Source: Bradyrhizobium sp. NAS96.2
GTDB lineage: Bacteria; Pseudomonadota; Alphaproteobacteria; Rhizobiales; Xanthobacteraceae
Direction of reading: 5' to 3'
Length of the DNA stretch: 64,000 nucleotides
NCBI RefSeq assembly: GCF_001908235.1
Contig: NZ_LGHK01000066.1
Coordinates: 1-64,000, forward strand
Shown here: piece after piece, positions 45,734 to 54,475 of the stretch
Layout: every line of letters begins with the position of its first letter
Position numbering within the stretch: position 1 is the stretch's first letter
Program-made: the position numbers and the translations under genes
The notes under the pieces: generated by a model
Database searches by the model: none
What the model was told of the DNA's origin: nothing
What the model saw: the letters and a program-made list of their open reading frames with translations, nothing else

Positions 45734-46078
45734 ATGAAGAAGCTAGCAATGATTTCCGTTGCGACCCTATTGGCATCGACGGGAGCATTCGCCCAGACGA
45801 CGGTGGTCGGTACAACTGGCGCCGGGCATAATGCTGCGGTTCAGATCGAGCCGGAGTATCGCACCCGAATCCACAGTTACGTGACCGAGCACAAGATTCG
45901 TCCCGTCGAAACGCGGGAAAAAATCGTTGTCGGCTCCCCAGTGCCGCGCGACGTCGAGCTTGAAGCCGTGCCGGCCGATTGGGGACCGTCGCTCACGCGG
46001 TATCGTTATGTTTACTCGGGCGAGCGGGTGATGTTGGTTGATCCCGAGACCCGGACTGTCGTCCAGGAAGTCGACTGA
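45734..46078 (+). CDS. exported DUF1236 protein
   Basis: 114 residues. Signal peptide MKKLAMISVATLLASTGAFA, then the DUF1236 pattern: EPEYRTRIHSYVTEHKIRPV, VGSPVPRDVELEAVPADWGP and a final strand YVYSGERVMLVDPETRTVVQ. Periplasmic, function unknown; abundant in Bradyrhizobium. AGGAGG lies before the ATG. Confidence 0.9.
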   Translation: MKKLAMISVATLLASTGAFAQTTVVGTTGAGHNAAVQIEPEYRTRIHSYVTEHKIRPVETREKIVVGSPVPRDVELEAVPADWGPSLTRYRYVYSGERVMLVDPETRTVVQEVD

Positions 46079-46098
46079 CAAACGCTTTCCGATCGACC

Positions 46099-46188
46099 TC
46101 ATGCAATGGGGAGGCGGCCAGTTCGGCGGTCTCCCCCTGACGCCACGGCCATTACCGCGATTAGTGTGATGAAGGTTTTCCTAAGCAT
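46099..46188 (-). pseudogene. truncated paralogue of the Gly-rich exported gene
   Basis: The ATG at 46188 opens MLRKTFITLIAVMAVASGG, matching the signal peptide MPRKILIILIAVMTAAF of the gene at 53391-53753, then stops after 29 residues. The leader upstream (GGGCGACTTTCTAAAAGC and GGGAGAG) also matches the leader of that gene, so this is a duplicated gene that lost its body. Confidence 0.55.
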
Positions 46189-46495
46189 CGCACTCTCCCA
46201 GCTTTTAGAAAGTCGCCCGATTTGAAAACCTCCCCAGTGTTCGCTTTAGCTGCTGGCTAACGCAACGACAGAACCGTCCCGGCGCTCTCAGCCACGGCCT
46301 TAGTCTTGCGGGTACGGTATCTCGACCTTGTCCCGATAGACGCAATTGAGGAGGTCGTCCGAGGAAGGTCTCAAGCCTCCATCGACCCCCCTGGGCTGGC
46401 CATCGGCGCCTGGCGCCGACCGTGGCCGGTCCCGTCAACGAGCCAGCGCTCATGGTCCCCCCGGTCGGCCCCGCTCCGGCGTCGGCAGCCGCGTA

Positions 46496-46520
46496 GGAAC
46501 CAGCCCTCCAGAGGCCAGTT
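46496..46520 (+). promoter_or_regulatory. weak EcfG-type promoter candidate
   Basis: GGAAC at 46496-46500, 16-base spacer, AGTT at 46517-46520, 28 bases before the ATG at 46549. Confidence 0.3.
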
Positions 46521-46548
46521 GCTCCGCTGCGACCATGGGAGGACTGGC

Positions 46549-46782
46549 ATGGATATGAGGGAAGCCTCCGCGATGACCGAGGCCTCCGGCCTCGTGGACG
46601 AACTGGAGACCAGGCGCGCTTCCGCGACGACGCCGGGCCGAGAGGCGCAGGTGGATGCTCTCTCGTTGCCCTCGCCTTTGCGACGTTTTTCGGAGCATCT
46701 GCGAGAGATAACCCTAAAGGCTCCACTGCAGTCGCTGTTCGTCGCGTTCCTCCTAGGAGTCTGGGTAGCTCGCCGGCGCTAG
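46549..46782 (+). CDS. small C-terminally anchored protein
   Basis: 77 residues. A soluble acidic N-terminal half, then a helix and a final hydrophobic segment LQSLFVAFLLGVWVARRR, an arrangement like the ElaB/YqjD/DUF883 tail-anchored proteins. GGGAGG lies six to eleven bases before the ATG. Function unknown. Confidence 0.65.
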   Translation: MDMREASAMTEASGLVDELETRRASATTPGREAQVDALSLPSPLRRFSEHLREITLKAPLQSLFVAFLLGVWVARRR

Positions 46783-47293
46783 AAGCGCTACGAACCGCAC
46801 AAGCTTGTTGCCGGGGAAGCTAGCCGGGCCTCTTGATCTTGCCTATCTCTCCTCCCTCGATGAAGGCGGCTCTGGAGGCATCGTGCGCCGGCAGCGATCT
46901 CTGCCCTCAGGGCCGCCGAGTAAACCGACGACCCCATGGCGACGCATAGCGGCAGGATCGAACAAGGCGCAGGCGGTCCTCGACGAGGCCAGACGCGAGT
47001 ATCAGATGAAAGATGAGTCGAGTCTGGGCGCGCCGCGTTCGACGATCGCAGCGGAGGAGACCCGCAGAAGGCACCAGAAAGGGCGCGACGCAAGGCTCGG
47101 GAGCAAATCAGTGAGGGTCGACTGAGCCCAGGTATCGCGATCTCGATCGAAGGCGATGCCGCTGTCATCGCGATATCGAACGTTGCCGAAACGGCGTGCG
47201 TTATTCGACCTTCGGGGTACCCGGGAAGAAGTAGCAACTTTCGCCGACGGATCGAGTTGCCACTGCATGATATTTTGCTCATCGGAGCAGAAG
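46783..47293. other. 511-bp region without a supported gene
   Basis: Frames on both strands are interrupted or poorly composed. The promoter of the three-gene group starting at 47294 should be here. Confidence 0.4.
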
Positions 47294-47503
47294 ATGGTCG
47301 ATAAGAGCCCGATACGAAAAGCAGTAGATACTGCGTGGTCTATTTATCTGGCTACCCACGCCGGAGTCGATTCTGCGGACGACCGCCGATGCCTGCTCGA
47401 GCGCCACCTCCATGAGAAACGGGAAGCGCGTGAAGGCGATGCTGAGGAGCTCGCATGTCTTGGATTGGCTTATCTCGAGCGGCTCCCCGACGACGTATGC
47501 TGA
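47294..47503 (+). CDS. small hypothetical protein
   Basis: 69 residues, starting MVDKSPIRKAVDTAWSIYLA, helical and acidic (HLHEKREAREGDAEELACLG). GGAG lies about ten bases upstream of the ATG. Its TGA overlaps the ATG of the next small gene, so they are coupled. Confidence 0.65.
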   Translation: MVDKSPIRKAVDTAWSIYLATHAGVDSADDRRCLLERHLHEKREAREGDAEELACLGLAYLERLPDDVC

Positions 47504-47631
47504 GACGAGTTGAAGATCTTGTCCAGCAGGTAACGGCCAGTAGTGCAGGGCCGAACCGGACATTGCTCGCCATTTCGTATCTAATATCCGCAGCGATTGT
47601 GCTTGTCCTGCGATCAATTTGCGGGGCCTAG
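47497..47631 (+). CDS. 44-residue membrane peptide
   Basis: MLRRVEDLVQQVTASSAGPN, then one membrane segment (RTLLAISYLISAAIVLVLRS). The ATG lies inside the last codons of the preceding gene (ATGCTGA overlap), and the glycosyltransferase starts 12 bases after its stop. The position supports a real gene in a small operon. Confidence 0.5.
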   Translation: MLRRVEDLVQQVTASSAGPNRTLLAISYLISAAIVLVLRSICGA

Positions 47632-47643
47632 GGATCGGCACCC

Positions 47644-48738
47644 ATGCGCATCGCCCAGCTGGCTCCCTTGGCAGAGAGCGTCCCTCCAAAGCTTTACGGT
47701 GGCACCGAGCGTGTGGTCGCGTGGTTGGTGGACGAGCTGGTCGACCTGGGACATGATGTTACGCTGTTTGCGAGCGGTGATTCCCGGACGCGCGGCACAC
47801 TTCATCCCGTGTGGCCGCATGCACTGCGTCTTGGCCGGAAGGGTGCCGACCCGAGCGCCGCCTGCACCCTGCTGCTGGAAGCGATCGCGAGACGGGCGAG
47901 TGACTTCGATGTGATCCACTCTCACATCGACTGGCTGCCACTCCCGCTGCTAAGTCGGCTCGGCGTACCATTTCTGACCACCGTGCATGGCCGGCTCGAC
48001 CTGCCGGGACTGCACCACGTCATCCGACATTTTCCGAATGCCAGTTTCGTGTCGATTTCCCAACATCAGCGCCGGCCGCTTGCTGACGCGAACTGGAGCG
48101 GTACCATCCAGCACGGTCTGCCGGTGAATCTGCTCCGGCCGTCATATGAAGAAGGCTCGTACCTGGCGTTTCTCGGACGCCTTTCAGCGGAGAAGGGTCC
48201 AGAAGATGCGATCCGCATCGCACACGCTGCCGGAAGGCCGCTGCGCATCGCGGCCAAGATACCGCGCGCCGAGACTGCATACTACAAGAAGCAACTTCAG
48301 CCCCACATCGACGGCGAGAACGTTCGGCTCGTCGGCGAGGTCGATGATGCAAAGAAGCAGCCATTCCTTGCCGGCGCCGCGGCCCTATTGTTTCCGATTG
48401 ACTGGCCTGAGCCCTTCGGTCTCGTGATGATCGAGGCGATGGCTTGCGCCACGCCCGTCATCGCCTATCGCTCCGGATCAGTGCCGGAGGTTATCGATGA
48501 TGGCGTCACCGGGTTCATCGTCGACAGCGAGGAGCAGGCTATCAGCGCGGTGAACAAGCTGGGGCGGCTGGACAGACGAAAGGTGCGCGCCCGGTTTGAG
48601 GAACGTTTCTTGGCGAGCCGGATGGGGCGCGATTATGAGGGGCAGTACCGCAAGCTGATCGCCGCTGCCCGGGCCAGCAAAGCTGCACTGCAACCATCGG
48701 CAACGCGAGAACAGGACCTCGGCCAGAACGCGACCTAG
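47644..48738 (+). CDS. glycosyltransferase family 4
   Basis: 364 residues, GT-B fold. N-terminal MRIAQLAPLAESVPPKLYGG, TERVVAWLVDELVDLGHDVT; C-terminal domain LAFLGRLSAEKGPEDAIRIA and the nucleotide-sugar site WPEPFGLVMIEAMACATPVI with the E-x7-E motif. Sugar donor and acceptor unknown; it may act in trehalose- or polysaccharide-related stress metabolism. No membrane segment. Confidence 0.92.
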   Translation: MRIAQLAPLAESVPPKLYGGTERVVAWLVDELVDLGHDVTLFASGDSRTRGTLHPVWPHALRLGRKGADPSAACTLLLEAIARRASDFDVIHSHIDWLPLPLLSRLGVPFLTTVHGRLDLPGLHHVIRHFPNASFVSISQHQRRPLADANWSGTIQHGLPVNLLRPSYEEGSYLAFLGRLSAEKGPEDAIRIAHAAGRPLRIAAKIPRAETAYYKKQLQPHIDGENVRLVGEVDDAKKQPFLAGAAALLFPIDWPEPFGLVMIEAMACATPVIAYRSGSVPEVIDDGVTGFIVDSEEQAISAVNKLGRLDRRKVRARFEERFLASRMGRDYEGQYRKLIAAARASKAALQPSATREQDLGQNAT

Positions 48739-49005
48739 CCTAGGTCGTCCCGTTGCCAACGCGCACGATGAAGTTGATTCTGCAACGACCTGCTTTCCTC
48801 GCGACTGCCGCTGGGATCGGCCGGTGACTTGCTTTCAGCTGACGTCGGGCCATGCCTCGTTTGCTTGCTTTCAGGCTTCGTATGGGAGCGTCATCTAGTC
48901 GAGCCAACCCGACCGGATCACTGCGGATCACCCGTGGCCATCGCGTTCATGTGCACGGGTGATCGCCGAGATCTTTGTTCGGTGATGCAGGCTTTCTAGA
49001 CATTA
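48739..49005. other. intergenic stretch before the PRC-barrel promoter
   Basis: No gene seen. Together with the promoter it forms a 322-base gap. Confidence 0.4.
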
Positions 49006-49031
49006 GGAACATTCGGGCAGCCGACCCTGTT
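49006..49031 (+). promoter_or_regulatory. EcfG-type promoter candidate
   Basis: GGAAC at 49006-49010, 17-base spacer, TGTT at 49028-49031, 29 bases before the ATG at 49061. Confidence 0.45.
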
Positions 49032-49060
49032 TGGCATTGGTCTAACTAATGGAGGATGAC

Positions 49061-49417
49061 ATGGCAGCAGAACAACGAGAGACCGGCACGCTGATCGGCA
49101 GCGACAAGGTTGAGGGCACCGCCGTTTACGGCGCCGACAACCAGAAGATCGGCTCGATTGAACGGGTGATGATTGACAAGGTAAGCGGCAAGGTTTCTTA
49201 CGCGGTGCTAGGCTTCGGCGGCTTTCTCGGCATCGGCGACGATCATTATCCTCTGCCGTGGCGGACTCTGAAGTACGATGTCAATTTGGAAGGCTATCGC
49301 ACCAACGTGACCGAGCAACAGCTCAAGGGCGCGCCGAAGTACGCGAATGAGACCAGCTGGAATTGGGGGGATTCGGCCCGCACCAAGACCGTGAACGACT
49401 ACTACGCCGGATACTGA
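49061..49417 (+). CDS. PRC-barrel domain protein
   Basis: 118 residues. PRC-barrel: GSDKVEGTAVYGADNQKIGS, IERVMIDKVSGKVSYAVLGF and a GGFLGIGDDHYPLPW turn. GGAGGATG precedes the ATG at 49061; an ATG at 49049 is less likely. Cytosolic, unlike the exported PRC-barrel protein at 57279-57668. The family is linked to RNA processing or stress; here probably stress-induced. Confidence 0.88.
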   Translation: MAAEQRETGTLIGSDKVEGTAVYGADNQKIGSIERVMIDKVSGKVSYAVLGFGGFLGIGDDHYPLPWRTLKYDVNLEGYRTNVTEQQLKGAPKYANETSWNWGDSARTKTVNDYYAGY

Positions 49418-49742
49418 CCAGCCGGCTTGACGACCAAAGTGCGGCTCGGGGAGACAAGCCTGGTCTGCCTTGGCTAGATGGGCGGACGAGCCGGCTTCAG
49501 ATGGGCGCGCTATCATGGGTCGTCCGTGCGGCCCAGCAATGTGGAGAATCCAAGCGTGCGGCGACGCCGAGAGCGGGGCGACCAGAACGCACAACCGGCC
49601 TAAACGCTACCGGCTGAATGTTCGCCCGAGCGCGACGCAACGCAAGCGCACTCGGGTTTGGTTCGCTAAAAATTCTTGGAGAATTCTTGGAGCTCGCAAG
49701 CCATCTTTTTCGGTACTCTGCTTATTAAGAGAGAAGGCCGCC
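49418..49742. other. 325-bp intergenic region
   Basis: No gene supported. A tandem repeat AATTCTTGGAG occurs twice around 49672-49691, close to the pyrophosphatase start, and might be regulatory. Confidence 0.35.
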
Positions 49743-50279
49743 ATGCCGAATTTCTTCAACATGCCACCCTTTACGGAAGACGGGGACGTCCATGTGGTTG
49801 TAGAAACACCTCGCGGCAGCCGCGCGAAATTCGCCTATGACCCCAAGCTTGAAAGCTTCGCGCTCAGCAAATCGTTGCTGACGGGGCTGACCTATCCCCA
49901 TGACTGGGGATTTGTGCCCTCTACCAAAGCAGACGACGGTGACCCGCTCGACATCATGGTGATTCATGACGCCGCGACCTTTCCGGGGCTTGTCGTTACG
50001 TGTCGCGCTATTGGCGTCCTCCAGATCGAACAGAAGAGCAAAAAGAAATCCGAGCGCAACGACCGTCTCTTTGCTGTGCCGTTGAACTCACACTCGGAGC
50101 GGGCTTTGCACGACATTGCTGATCTGACAAAGCCAATCCGGGAGGAGCTGGAGAAGTTCTTCGTGGCGACTGACGAATTGGAGGATAAGAAGCTCAAGAT
50201 CATCGGGTGGAAGGGGCCGAAGATTGCGGTACAGACCATCAAGGATGCCGCGAAATCCTTCGCGAAGGACGGTAAATAA
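49743..50279 (+). CDS. ppa: family I inorganic pyrophosphatase
   Basis: 178 residues. Metal-binding motif DDGDPLD at 64-70, the substrate-contact segment YPHDWGFVPSTKADD, and KLKIIGWKGPKIAVQTIKDA at the end. It hydrolyses pyrophosphate in the cytoplasm. It diverges from classical housekeeping enzymes in the start (MPNFFNMPPFTEDGD), so it may be an accessory copy; a dead relative lies at 63609-63836. Confidence 0.9.
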   Translation: MPNFFNMPPFTEDGDVHVVVETPRGSRAKFAYDPKLESFALSKSLLTGLTYPHDWGFVPSTKADDGDPLDIMVIHDAATFPGLVVTCRAIGVLQIEQKSKKKSERNDRLFAVPLNSHSERALHDIADLTKPIREELEKFFVATDELEDKKLKIIGWKGPKIAVQTIKDAAKSFAKDGK

Positions 50280-50364
50280 ATTCGGGCGGTTCGGCGCGCT
50301 GGCTTTGTGCGTTTGACGCCGCAACTCTGCCTGACCGATCGGTGTCGGTGTTCATTCTAGCCGA

Positions 50365-51792
50365 TCATCCTCGCGGCGTGAGGCTGTGGCGTATCGTCCC
50401 GCCGCGAGCCGGCTCCGGGGGGCCGCCCTGCAACTCGGCTCGTCTCTCCACGATGGCATGTCTCAACAATTCGAGTACAAGGCCAAAGGCCGTCAGTTCT
50501 TCCTCCTCAATCGCGCCGTCGTCATAACACTCGAGAGTTTCACTGATGATGGCATCGGCGTCTCGCTGTAGAGCCAGCAATTCCTGATTTGATTCCGCGG
50601 CCCGAGCCCTGGAGACCATGGCCAGGATGGTATGGCGGTGGCTGGTATTCTCCTCCCTATCGTCCCGATTCAAATAGCGGCGTAACCAAGCGCCGGCCGA
50701 ACCGATCGCGGAGAGAAGCAGAAGCGCAAACCAGAAATAATCGCCGTACCTGTCGAGGAAGGTGCGTTCGTTGCCGTCGATGACGGCCGCCGCTCCGCGA
50801 TGTACCGGCAGTTCGGCATCCTTCTCGGTATCGGGCTTGGTGATGTGTGCAGCGCCAGGCACTTGCCTTGCAATTGCCTGACGGACGGCGAATAGCTGTC
50901 GGAAAAAAGCTGCCACGGTCGCTTCAGACAAGGTCTTTCGCGCTACGATCAAGTGGTTGACGCTGATTGTCTCAACCTTGTCGCCCGGCCAAGCCGGATC
51001 CGCATTGAAGACGCTAGGCGGAATTTCCTCTGATTCATAGCGAGGGTGCTTCAAGGCGATGGCTTCCGAAGCGTCGATCGGGAGAAACCTGGGCTCACCT
51101 CGGGCCCGGGCTGTCGCAGCAATGGCATCCGAGGTGATTTTACTGTCGAGCGGACCGACCGCCATGAACGCATCGATGGTCAGGTCGCGCGCCAGCTCAT
51201 CGATGTGGTCGGTGCTAAAGTGCGAAATCGCGACCTTGCCCGGCTCAACGCCGGAAGCGCTCAGAATGACCCGCAGCAACGCGGCATTTGCCGGTGTTCG
51301 GCCGATCACGCCGACCCGGTGCCCTGCGAGGTCGGCGATCTCCTTGATTTTCGGTGGGTGCCGTCTCCTGGGGCTCTGGCGCGCAGGTCCGGAAGGCGAC
51401 CAGAGCACAACGAAGTTCTTGCGCACTGTGGCAACGGTCTGCGCGTCGGCCGGCATCTCCAGATCACCTCTGCCGACCGCAAGGTCGACCTCGCCGGCAC
51501 CAAGCAGAGCGAGGGATTCGGCTGCCCCATCCGTTGCGAGCGGAGATAACCTGATAGTTCTGCTTTCGCTGGCGAAGGCTTCTTCCATCGCCTGAATTAC
51601 TCTGTGATCGTCGCTTCCCCGCGGTCCGACCGCAATCCGGAGAACTTCCGGCTTCAGTGCATAATAGAGCGCGCCCGCTGCGGCGACAAAAACAAGAAAT
51701 CCAACGGCCAAGACCAGCAGTAGCGAGTTGCTCCTTCTCCGCCATCTGCGGGCCGCGTCACTGGCTTTACTGGTATCGTTGGACGAGGACAT
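50365..51792 (-). CDS. TAXI-family TRAP-type solute-binding protein, membrane-anchored
   Basis: 475 residues. N-terminal anchor SLLLVLAVGFLVFVAAAGAL, TAXI-type binding domain (VLRIAVGPRGSDDHRVIQAM, IADLAGHRVGVIGRTPANAA), then a second membrane segment YFWFALLLLSAIGSAGAWL and a cytoplasmic helical tail of about 95 residues. No TRAP permease gene adjoins, so it may sense rather than import. Confidence 0.85.
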   Translation of the reverse strand: MSSSNDTSKASDAARRWRRRSNSLLLVLAVGFLVFVAAAGALYYALKPEVLRIAVGPRGSDDHRVIQAMEEAFASESRTIRLSPLATDGAAESLALLGAGEVDLAVGRGDLEMPADAQTVATVRKNFVVLWSPSGPARQSPRRRHPPKIKEIADLAGHRVGVIGRTPANAALLRVILSASGVEPGKVAISHFSTDHIDELARDLTIDAFMAVGPLDSKITSDAIAATARARGEPRFLPIDASEAIALKHPRYESEEIPPSVFNADPAWPGDKVETISVNHLIVARKTLSEATVAAFFRQLFAVRQAIARQVPGAAHITKPDTEKDAELPVHRGAAAVIDGNERTFLDRYGDYFWFALLLLSAIGSAGAWLRRYLNRDDREENTSHRHTILAMVSRARAAESNQELLALQRDADAIISETLECYDDGAIEEEELTAFGLVLELLRHAIVERRAELQGGPPEPARGGTIRHSLTPRG

Positions 51793-51921
51793 TGCCGCCG
51801 CCAGTCAGGGATCCAAAGCACCTCGTTCTTCCCAGATACGTCGTCTTTTCGAGAATAACGTCTTAGCGGACGACTTAGTTCATGTTCGTCTCGCGTCTGA
51901 GAATTCGACTTGGCGGCCTTG

Positions 51922-52176
51922 TCATCTTAGTCTTGTAGCCGCGGCTTTTGGATCGGTTCTGCCGAGACTTGCCCGGCTGCGGGTGGCACTCCTGCGGCAG
52001 GAAGGGGTGCATCGGCTTGTGCCGAAAAGAGTCGGCCGAGGGAATTCGAAGGGGCAGGGGACGAGAAAAGGCTGGGGGACTGGACGGAATGGAACCGACA
52101 GGTTCGGCCGGGCGTCGAAATCTCTGCCACCGGCACCCAGAAGACTCAAACCGAGCGCGATATACCCGATCTTCAT
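51922..52176 (-). pseudogene. possible frameshifted lipoprotein gene
   Basis: The ATG at 52176 opens MKIGYIALGLSLLG. One frame over, the sequence continues LLGCRWQRF, a lipobox-like LLGC. The third frame gives a coherent proline-rich ending (DAPLPAAGVPPAAGQVSAEP). This could be a decayed small lipoprotein gene, or chance. Confidence 0.3.
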
Positions 52177-52279
52177 GGCCTGATTTGGTAGTGCCGGCGG
52201 TTTGCTGAGATGGTGTCCTGGGTCAGACGACGCTCCCGTAATGCTCTCCTCGAGAGCGAGATCTTGCAGTGCCTTCGGG

Positions 52280-53025
52280 GGGCACGCGCGAAAGAGCGCC
52301 GCCGTCTCTGGCGAAGGTAACGCGTGATCTCAGGAAGCGTCATCGCGTTCAGTACCCCGCTCGGCGGGCACGCCGCCTTTGCGGGCCATCTTGACGCCCC
52401 AATGCATGTGATCGAGTTCGCGGATCGAGTGGGCGTCGGGATTGATGCTCATCATGCAGCCGAGGTCGAGCGCGGCCTGATGCCAGCGCCAGCCGAGATC
52501 AAGCCGCCACGGATGGGCATTGATTTCGACCGCGACATTGTGCTTGGCGCAAGCACGCAGCACTTTCTCGACATCGATTTCGTAACCGGGCCGTCGCTGG
52601 AGCTGGCGCCCCGTCATGTGACCGATGATGGTGGTGTGAGGATTGCAAATGGCACGCAACAGGCGGTCTGTCTGTGTCTTACGATCTAATTTGAACCGAC
52701 CATGGATGCTGGCGACGATGAAATCGAACCGATCCAACACTTCATCCGGATAGTCGAGCGAACCGTCGGCCGGGATGTCGGATTCGATGCCCTTCAGGAT
52801 CCGGAAGTCGTTGCCGAACCGCTTGTTCAGCAAGTCCGCTTCGCGGTGCTGCTCGACGATCTGCTCCACCGAGAGGCCGCCGGCATAGTGGGCGGACTTG
52901 GAATGGTCGGCGACGCCGAAATATGCGAAACCATGTTGACGCGTGGCTTTGGCCATCGTTTCCAAGGTCTCGGTGCCATCGGAGGCCTCGGTGTGGCAGT
53001 GAAGGATTCCGCGCAGGTCGGGTGC
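52280..53025 (-). pseudogene. PolX/PHP-domain phosphoesterase remnant
   Basis: After an in-frame TGA at 53026-53028 the sequence reads DLRGILHCHTEASDGTETLE, YFGVADHSKSAHYAGGLSVE, IVASIHGRFK and NPDAHSIRELDHMHWGVKMA, the PHP domain of PolX-type DNA polymerases with its metal ligands. The polymerase part is absent. Near 52363 an extra G shifts the frame, so the family ending (VLNAMTLPEITRYLR) is in another frame. The ORF as written is 52330-52965. Confidence 0.75.
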
Positions 53026-53308
53026 TCATCCCTCAATAATGAGGCGAGCCAGGAACGCATTGCAGGCCCGTTCGGCTTCAGCGAACGTGCTGAAGGGCGA
53101 TCCGGACACTTGAGCCGCCGGCATATTCAAAAAGTCAGGGCGATATGACGCAACAAAGCCCGGCTCCCCCAAGCAGCCCAGGTCCACTTCGGCTCTCGTT
53201 GCAAATGACGAATGAATAGTCGTCGCTACTTGCAATCCATATCTCCAGATCGCCAGTCTCAGCGCGGCTGAAGTGCAGGGCCATTTCACCCTCCACATCG
53301 GTAGTCAT
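53026..53308 (-). pseudogene. small hypothetical gene with a frameshift in a G run
   Basis: The ATG at 53308 (GGGGGTGG upstream) gives MTTDVEGEMALHFSRAETGD, LEIWIASSDDYSFVICNESR, then SGPGLLG. The next frame gives GEPGFVASYRPDFLNMPAAQ and ends AEAERACNAFLARLIIEG at 53026. The switch is at a GGGGG run near 53162, consistent with one extra G. No domain recognised. Confidence 0.55.
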
Positions 53309-53390
53309 GACCACCCCCTAGATCAGCGGGAGGCGCGCTCCGCCGCTAGGATCGTCGTGGTTCATCTTAGCGGGGCCGTCGGCTTCGCTG

Positions 53391-53753
53391 CTAATAGCAA
53401 GCATACGCATTCTGGCTGGCTGTTGCGACGCAGTAGCCATAACTCGCTCGGTACGGGTAGCCGTAGCCATAGGGGTAACCATAGTCGTAACCATATCCGT
53501 ACGCGGGGTAGCCATATCCGTAAGGGTAAGCATAGGCACCGGCCAAGCCGAGCCCTATCCCAAGTCCAAGAGCGGCGGCGCCAAATCCGCCTCCGCGCCA
53601 ACCGCCACCACGCCAGCCGCCGCCACCAAATCCGCCGTGGAAGCCGCCGCCATGAAAGCCACCGCCGCCGAAGCCACCACGCGCAGAAGCAGCGGTCGGC
53701 GCAAACGCCGCGGTCATAACCGCGATGAGTATGATTAGGATTTTCCTAGGCAT
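53391..53753 (-). CDS. exported Gly/Tyr-rich protein
   Basis: 120 residues. Signal peptide MPRKILIILIAVMTAAFAPT to about residue 25, then a GGFHGG/GGWRGG repeat region and a tyrosine-glycine repeat region (YPYGYGYPAYGYGYDYGY), ending with two cysteines. GGAGAG precedes the ATG at 53753. Such proteins are probably disordered and surface-associated. A truncated relative with the same leader is at 46099-46188. Confidence 0.8.
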   Translation of the reverse strand: MPRKILIILIAVMTAAFAPTAASARGGFGGGGFHGGGFHGGFGGGGWRGGGWRGGGFGAAALGLGIGLGLAGAYAYPYGYGYPAYGYGYDYGYPYGYGYPYRASYGYCVATASQNAYACY

Positions 53754-53894
53754 CGGACTCTCCAAGCTTTAGAAAGTCGCCCAATCTGCAAAACGCCTCA
53801 CGTCCGTTTTGGTTGCTGACTACGGCCTCCGATCTCGACCAACCGCGTGACGGGGCCAACGAAATTTCGCGATATTCCAACCAGCGGATCGCCG

Positions 53895-54071
53895 CTAATA
53901 GGTCAGCGCCAGTAGCCGTTGCACGATCGCGCCGAGACACACTAGCACTACCAGAAGCTTCAGGAGCTGTGCTAGGCGACCGTCAGGCGCGAACCTGTCC
54001 ATCACCCAAAAGCAGATCGCTCCCACAACCACGATGATCAAAACACCGATGAGAAGTGAAATAGCAGTCAT
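53895..54071 (-). CDS. 58-residue membrane protein (Thivi_2564-like)
   Basis: MTAISLLIGVLIIVVVGAIC, FWVMDRFAPDGRLAQLLKLL, then VVLVCLGAIVQRLLALTY. Two membrane segments joined by a short loop with conserved D-x-F-x-P-D. I recall this pattern from the Thivi_2564 family of small membrane proteins. Confidence 0.8.
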   Translation of the reverse strand: MTAISLLIGVLIIVVVGAICFWVMDRFAPDGRLAQLLKLLVVLVCLGAIVQRLLALTY

Positions 54072-54106
54072 TTATCATCCCTCGATCTCTGATGGCTTCG
54101 CTCAGC

Positions 54107-54475
54107 TCATTTCCGGCGGTCGCGCCGCACCTTCTGGAATTCCTCTGGTCCCTTGACGAGTTGGCGCTTGCGGTCGGCTTGTTCGTCCGCGCTAACGGCG
54201 CTGTCCGCCAACTTATCGATAGCTTCACTGGCCATATCGCGAGCTCGTTGGCGTCGGCTTTCACTTTTGAAGCCCGGCGAGATTGGCAAGGCCAGCGCGA
54301 TCTCAACCAACCTGCGGACGGCTGTAGCAAGCTTAGGCTTGTCCGGCTGATGCTGTGCCCAAGTTCGGATTCCGACTTGCAATGATTCCGGCATTCGAAC
54401 GCCGACAAGTGGCGCTGTGCCGGTGGCTGGCCTGCCGCGTGATATTTTACGATTATCTTTTGTTGGCTTTGCCAT
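54107..54475 (-). CDS. small basic protein, possibly CopG/ribbon-helix-helix-like
   Basis: 122 residues. After a basic start (MAKPTKDNRKISRGRPATGT), the segment APLVGVRMPESLQVGIRTWA and KLATAVRRLVEIAL has the strand-helix-helix rhythm of ribbon-helix-helix DNA-binding proteins. The C-terminal part is helical and charged. A DNA-binding regulator or antitoxin is possible; no toxin partner is seen. Confidence 0.6.
   Translation of the reverse strand: MAKPTKDNRKISRGRPATGTAPLVGVRMPESLQVGIRTWAQHQPDKPKLATAVRRLVEIALALPISPGFKSESRRQRARDMASEAIDKLADSAVSADEQADRKRQLVKGPEEFQKVRRDRRK

Noticed and set aside
53391..53650. CRISPR-like or tandem DNA repeat
   Set aside because: The short repeats are codons of the Gly/Tyr-rich protein, not spaced direct repeats.
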